Below, in pieces: positions 60,860 through 64,000 of a DNA stretch of 64,000 bases. Location: the NCBI GenBank assembly GCA_021783095.1, contig JAJXUG010000003.1, positions 62,001-126,000 on the forward strand. The letters run 5' to 3'. The translations under genes were made by a program, and so were the position numbers. The notes below the pieces were generated by a model. The model did no database searches, was not told the origin of the DNA, and saw only the letters and a program-made list of their open reading frames with translations. How positions within the stretch are numbered: position 1 is the first letter of the stretch; every line of letters begins with the position of its first letter. Source of the DNA: Chloroflexota bacterium (GTDB taxonomy: Bacteria > Chloroflexota > Limnocylindria > Limnocylindrales > CSP1-4).

Positions 60860-61816
60860 TCAGCGCAGCGGGATGCCGGCGGCGACGCGGTCCGCCATCC
60901 ACGCCCTGACCCGGCCGAGCCCCTCCGCGAGCGTCACCCGCGGCGTCCAGCCGAGGAGGCGCGCCGCCAGCCGCGCGTCACAGCGCAGGACCGGGATCTC
61001 GCTCTGCGGGTGGATGTGCGCCACGTGCTCGATGCGCGACGGGTCCGGCTCGACGGCCGCGGCGAGGTCGTTGACGCTGACGTCGTGGCCGGTGCCGGCG
61101 TTGAGGATGCGGCCTGTCGCCGCGTCCGAGAGCAGCGCGTCGCCAACGAACCGCGCGCAGTCCGTGGCGTAGAGCAGGTCGCGCGTCTGAGTCCCGTCGC
61201 CGTAGATGCGCAGCGGCTCGCCGGCCAGCGAGCGGCGGGTGAAGATGGCGACGACGCCGCCCTCGCCGACCGAGCGCTGGAACGGGCCATAGGTGTTGAA
61301 TGGCCGGACGACGGTCACCGGGTGTCGATAGGCGTGGCCGTACGACAGCGTCAGCGCCTCGCCGGCCAGCTTGGAGGCGGCGTAGGGCGAGGCGGGCTTG
61401 GTCGGGTGCTCCTCGCCGATCCCCTCGGGGGTGGTCGCCCGGTCGTAGACCATGCACGTGCTCATGAACAGGAACCGCGCTCCCGCGAGGCGGCTTGCCT
61501 CAAGCAGCCGGAACGTGCCCGCCACGTCGTTGTCGAACGTGGTTCCCGGGTCGTCGATGCTGTCCTGGACGGAGATCGAGGCGGCCAGGTGGGCAACCGC
61601 GTCGGTGCCTGCCAGCCAGCGGCGCCCGGCATCGGCGTCGCGGACGTCACCCTGCTCGAAGCCGTCGAACAGGGGGTGCGAGGCGAACTCGTCGAGGTTC
61701 GCGGCCTGCCCGGCCACGAGGTTGTCCGTCGCCAGCACCCGGTGGCCACGATCGAGCAAGTCCGCCACGACCCACCGGCCGATGAACCCGGCCGCGCCCG
61801 TCACGAGGATTCGCAC
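60860..61816 (-). CDS. NAD-dependent epimerase/dehydratase (extended SDR)
   Basis: The 318-residue protein has RILVTGAAGFIGRWVVADLL, HLAASISVQDSIDDP, FMSTCMVYD, the YxxxK pair in SPYAASKLAGEALTLSYGHAY, and VVRPFNTYGPFQRS. The dehydratase proton-relay triad TDE is replaced by TCM, so epimerase or reductase activity is more likely than 4,6-dehydration. It sits between the PseB-like and PseC-like genes with 2- and 11-base gaps. It may supply a stereochemical variant of the sugar. Confidence 0.85.
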   Translation of the reverse strand: MRILVTGAAGFIGRWVVADLLDRGHRVLATDNLVAGQAANLDEFASHPLFDGFEQGDVRDADAGRRWLAGTDAVAHLAASISVQDSIDDPGTTFDNDVAGTFRLLEASRLAGARFLFMSTCMVYDRATTPEGIGEEHPTKPASPYAASKLAGEALTLSYGHAYRHPVTVVRPFNTYGPFQRSVGEGGVVAIFTRRSLAGEPLRIYGDGTQTRDLLYATDCARFVGDALLSDAATGRILNAGTGHDVSVNDLAAAVEPDPSRIEHVAHIHPQSEIPVLRCDARLAARLLGWTPRVTLAEGLGRVRAWMADRVAAGIPLR

Positions 61817-61818
61817 GC

Positions 61819-62880
61819 TCAGGCGCCCCCGCTCGGCCGCGCGCCGCGGGCGTCCTCGTCGGCCACCTCTTCGAGCAGGCGCCGGACCTCGTCTGCGGAC
61901 ATCGGCGTGACGTGCTCCGAGCGGTATGCGCCCACCTCCGCGGCGGGGAGCGAGGCGTATGCGTCGCGGACCTCCGGCAGCGGATCGATCGCGGGCAGGA
62001 CCGCGTACATCTCGCCGACGTCGCGGGCGCGGATCGATTCGTCGGCCGTCATGAGCTCCTCATAGGCCTTCTCGCCCGGACGCGTCGGGATCGAGACGCG
62101 CTGGATCTCGCGTGGGTCCCGCCCGAGGCGCGGCGCGTACACCTCCACGGTGGCGTCGACGAGGTCGCCCAGCCGCGCCACCGGCATCTTGAACACGAAG
62201 ACCTCGCCGCCGAGGGCGATCTCGGCCGCGTGGAGCGCGAGGTCCACCGCGCGATCGGGCGTCATCACGAACCGGGTCATCGATGGGTCGGTGACGGTCA
62301 CTGGGCCCCCAGCGGCGATCTGCGACGCGAACAGCTCGATGGCCGAGCCCCGCGACCCGAGCACGTTGCCGAAGCGGACGCTGGCGAACGCCGTGTCGCG
62401 GTGGCCGCGGTAATTGGTCGCGGCTGTCACCAGCTTCTCGGCCAGCAGCTTGCTCGCGCCCATGACTGAGGACGGGTTGGCCGCCTTGTCCGACGAGGTC
62501 AGGATCATCGTCCGGACGCCCGCCGCGAGACAGGCGTCGATCACGTTCTGCGTGCCAACGACATTGGTCTGCGTGGCCTCGAACGGGTTGTACTCGCCCG
62601 ATTCGACGTGCTTGAGGGCTGCGCAGTGGAAGACGACCTCGACCCCCTCGGCCGCGCGGCGCAGCCGGTCTGCGTCGCGGACGTCACCGATCAGGAAGCG
62701 GACGTGCGACTGGTCGCGATAGAGGTGCCGCTGGTAGAACTGCTTGGTCTCGTCGCGGCCGAACACGCGGACCACCTCAGCGCCGCCGGACACCAGCCGG
62801 GCCACCAGTCGGCTCCCGATCGTCCCGGACCCGCCCGTGACCAGGATCCGCTTGCCCCTGATGGTCTCGCGCTCGTGAAT
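61819..62880 (-). CDS. PseB/CapD-like UDP-GlcNAc 4,6-dehydratase, probable ATT start
   Basis: The protein has KRILVTGGSGTIGSRLVARL, DVRDADRLRRAAEGVEVVFHCAALKHVESGEYNP and TSSDKAANPSSVMGASKLLAEKL. VRFGNVLGSRGSAIELF follows. This is the single-domain (soluble) PseB class that inverts C5. A promoter-like TACGCT (62918-62913) and a GAGGAG (62893-62888) lead to ATT at 62880, seven bases on, giving 353 residues. The only in-frame ATG/GTG/TTG is GTG 62949, upstream of that promoter. The gene heads the five-gene minus-strand operon that ends at 57872. Confidence 0.88.
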   Translation of the reverse strand: MHERETIRGKRILVTGGSGTIGSRLVARLVSGGAEVVRVFGRDETKQFYQRHLYRDQSHVRFLIGDVRDADRLRRAAEGVEVVFHCAALKHVESGEYNPFEATQTNVVGTQNVIDACLAAGVRTMILTSSDKAANPSSVMGASKLLAEKLVTAATNYRGHRDTAFASVRFGNVLGSRGSAIELFASQIAAGGPVTVTDPSMTRFVMTPDRAVDLALHAAEIALGGEVFVFKMPVARLGDLVDATVEVYAPRLGRDPREIQRVSIPTRPGEKAYEELMTADESIRARDVGEMYAVLPAIDPLPEVRDAYASLPAAEVGAYRSEHVTPMSADEVRRLLEEVADEDARGARPSGGA

Positions 62881-62912
62881 CGTGGTGCTCCTCGTGCGTT
62901 GACAGCCGCCAT

Positions 62913-62918
62913 AGCGTA
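62913..62918 (-). promoter_or_regulatory. -10 element (TACGCT) for the nonulosonate operon
   Basis: Minus-strand TACGCT would start transcription near 62906, leaving a leader of about 26 nt that holds GAGGAG before the ATT codon. It is divergent from the TACGAT at 62996. Confidence 0.45.
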
Positions 62919-62995
62919 CGTCAGGCGGCGGCCGGCGAGACGCGACCACCCGAGACCGACGTTGGCTCCCAGCCCGGCGGCTCCGCGGGCTGCCC

Positions 62996-63001
62996 TACGA
63001 T
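62996..63001 (+). promoter_or_regulatory. -10 element (TACGAT) for a leaderless transcript
   Basis: TACGAT ends six bases before ATG 63008. Confidence 0.5.
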
Positions 63002-63007
63002 GTCGCC

Positions 63008-64000
63008 ATGACGCGCCGAGTCCGTCGCCCGGTGGCGATGGTCGTCCACAGCTACTACGAGGAGGACCCGCGCGTCCGGCGCGAGGCGGAGGCCGTTCGG
63101 GCGTCCGACCGCGAGGTGGACGTGTTCTCCCTGCGCCAGGAGGGCGATTCGCCCGCGGGCGAGCTCAACGGCGTCCACATCCACCGCATCAACGTCCAGC
63201 GCCACCAGGGCGCGAGCATCGGGACGTACCTGCGGGAGTACGCGGACTTCATGGTGCGGGCCAGCCTCGCGCTCACCCGTGCGCACGCGCGCCGGCGTTA
63301 TGCCCTCGTCCAGGTCCACACCATCCCCGACGCCCTCGTGCTCTCCGCGCTGCCGCTGCGCCTGCTCGGGGTGCCCGTGATCCTCGACATGCACGAGGCG
63401 ATGCCCGAGTTCTTCCGGATGCGCTTCCCGGGCGCCTCCCGAACGGCCGTGCGGCGGGCGCTGGTGGTGCAGGAGCGGGCGTCGATCGCCGTGGCCAACG
63501 CGGCGATCACGGTCAACGACGCGCTCGCCAGCCGGCTCGTGGAGATGGGCGTCCCCGCCGCCAAGGTGCACGTCGTGCTCAACGCGCCCGTGCTCGCCCG
63601 GTTCGACGCCGGCGCGTACCCGGCTCGCGCGTTCATGGCCGACGGCACGCTGCGCCTCGTCTACGCCGGGGCGCTGTCCATGGTCTACGAGGTGGACGTG
63701 GCGCTCGAGGCCCTCGCCCGCCTCCGCGCCGAGCGCCCCGGACTGCCGATCGTGCTCGACCTGTACGGCCGCGACTTCGCGGAGTTGCCCCTGCGCAACC
63801 GTGCCGCCGAGCTGGGGCTGGGCGACGCGGTCACGTTCCACGGCCGCGTCCCGATCGAGGCGGTGCCGCGGGCGCTGGCGGCTGCGGACATCGGCCTCGC
63901 GCCCACACGCCGGACCCAGTTCACGGACTTCAGCCTGAGCACCAAGATCTTCGAGTACGCGGCGATGGGCAAGCCGGTGGTGGCATCCCGCCTGCCGATG
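63008..64000 (+). CDS. GT4-family glycosyltransferase (3' end outside window)
   Basis: The 331 visible residues show a GT-B enzyme. VAMVVHSYYEEDPRVRREAEA opens it, LVQVHTIPDALVLSALPLRLL and VILDMHEAMPEFFRM complete the N-terminal domain, and LRLVYAGALSMVYEVDVALEAL begins the donor domain. The sequence runs off the edge within LSTKIFEYAAMGKPVVASRLP, the conserved donor-site motif, so roughly 60-80 residues are missing. It is divergent from the nonulosonate operon, whose product it may use. Confidence 0.88.
   Translation, partial: MTRRVRRPVAMVVHSYYEEDPRVRREAEAVRASDREVDVFSLRQEGDSPAGELNGVHIHRINVQRHQGASIGTYLREYADFMVRASLALTRAHARRRYALVQVHTIPDALVLSALPLRLLGVPVILDMHEAMPEFFRMRFPGASRTAVRRALVVQERASIAVANAAITVNDALASRLVEMGVPAAKVHVVLNAPVLARFDAGAYPARAFMADGTLRLVYAGALSMVYEVDVALEALARLRAERPGLPIVLDLYGRDFAELPLRNRAAELGLGDAVTFHGRVPIEAVPRALAAADIGLAPTRRTQFTDFSLSTKIFEYAAMGKPVVASRLPM

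Overview
The window is a stretch of very GC-rich (about 70% by eye) bacterial chromosome with dense, often overlapping genes. I see no rRNA, tRNA, CRISPR array, transposase or integrase. The gene content points to a high-GC bacterium, most likely Chloroflexota (Limnocylindria-like). This includes a UPF0182 protein, MreBC, lipoproteins with Ser/Pro/Thr-rich tails, a CPBP protease and a huge set of cell-surface sugar genes. The phylum is an inference from gene content only; Actinomycetota-like lineages are not excluded.

Layout. 1-7.05 kb: end of an MFS transporter, a small unknown gene, a giant UPF0182 membrane protein and further membrane proteins (zinc-ribbon, CPBP protease). 7.27-15.6 kb: an accessory island that starts at an intact radC. 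Copies of the radC 3' end recur in the same orientation: two identical 312-bp fragments and one decayed remnant. They separate small gene cassettes: a secreted-protein pair, a C39-type peptidase split by an amber codon with a beta-propeller lipoprotein, an ECF sigma/anti-sigma pair, and a nucleotidyltransferase-like pair on the minus strand. 15.8-20.5 kb: a YeiH-type exporter divergent from a LysR regulator, then a PLP trans-sulfuration enzyme and an FAD oxidoreductase. 20.6-25.2 kb: a membrane diguanylate cyclase, mreB-mreC and an XRE regulator. 25.3-25.7 kb: GC-rich tandem repeats. 25.8-64 kb: a surface-polysaccharide megacluster.

The polysaccharide region carries dTDP-rhamnose genes (rmlA, rmlB, rmlD, no rmlC). 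It has a large secreted GH18/FlgD-Ig protein and a single transcription unit with all five steps from UDP-GlcNAc to UDP-ManNAc3NAcA (WbpA, B, E, D, I types). Three tandem GT4 glycosyltransferases and a Wzm/Wzt-type exporter operon follow. The last part is a nonulosonic acid (pseudaminic/legionaminic-type) pathway spread over several transcription units. Its steps are a 4,6-dehydratase, an aminotransferase, a GNAT fused to a GT-B transferase, a PseG-like hydrolase, a synthase and an SpsF-like cytidylyltransferase. Together the genes would build, decorate and export a glycan rich in acidic amino sugars.

A recurring regulatory signal runs through the window. At many transcription-unit heads a -10-like hexamer (mostly TANNNT) lies only 6-8 nt upstream of the start codon, which implies leaderless mRNAs. 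In two cases the leaderless start opens a very short ORF whose stop overlaps the next gene's start as GTGA. In another, two mini-ORFs bridge an intergenic gap by successive 4-nt overlaps. One dehydratase gene appears to use an ATT start codon.
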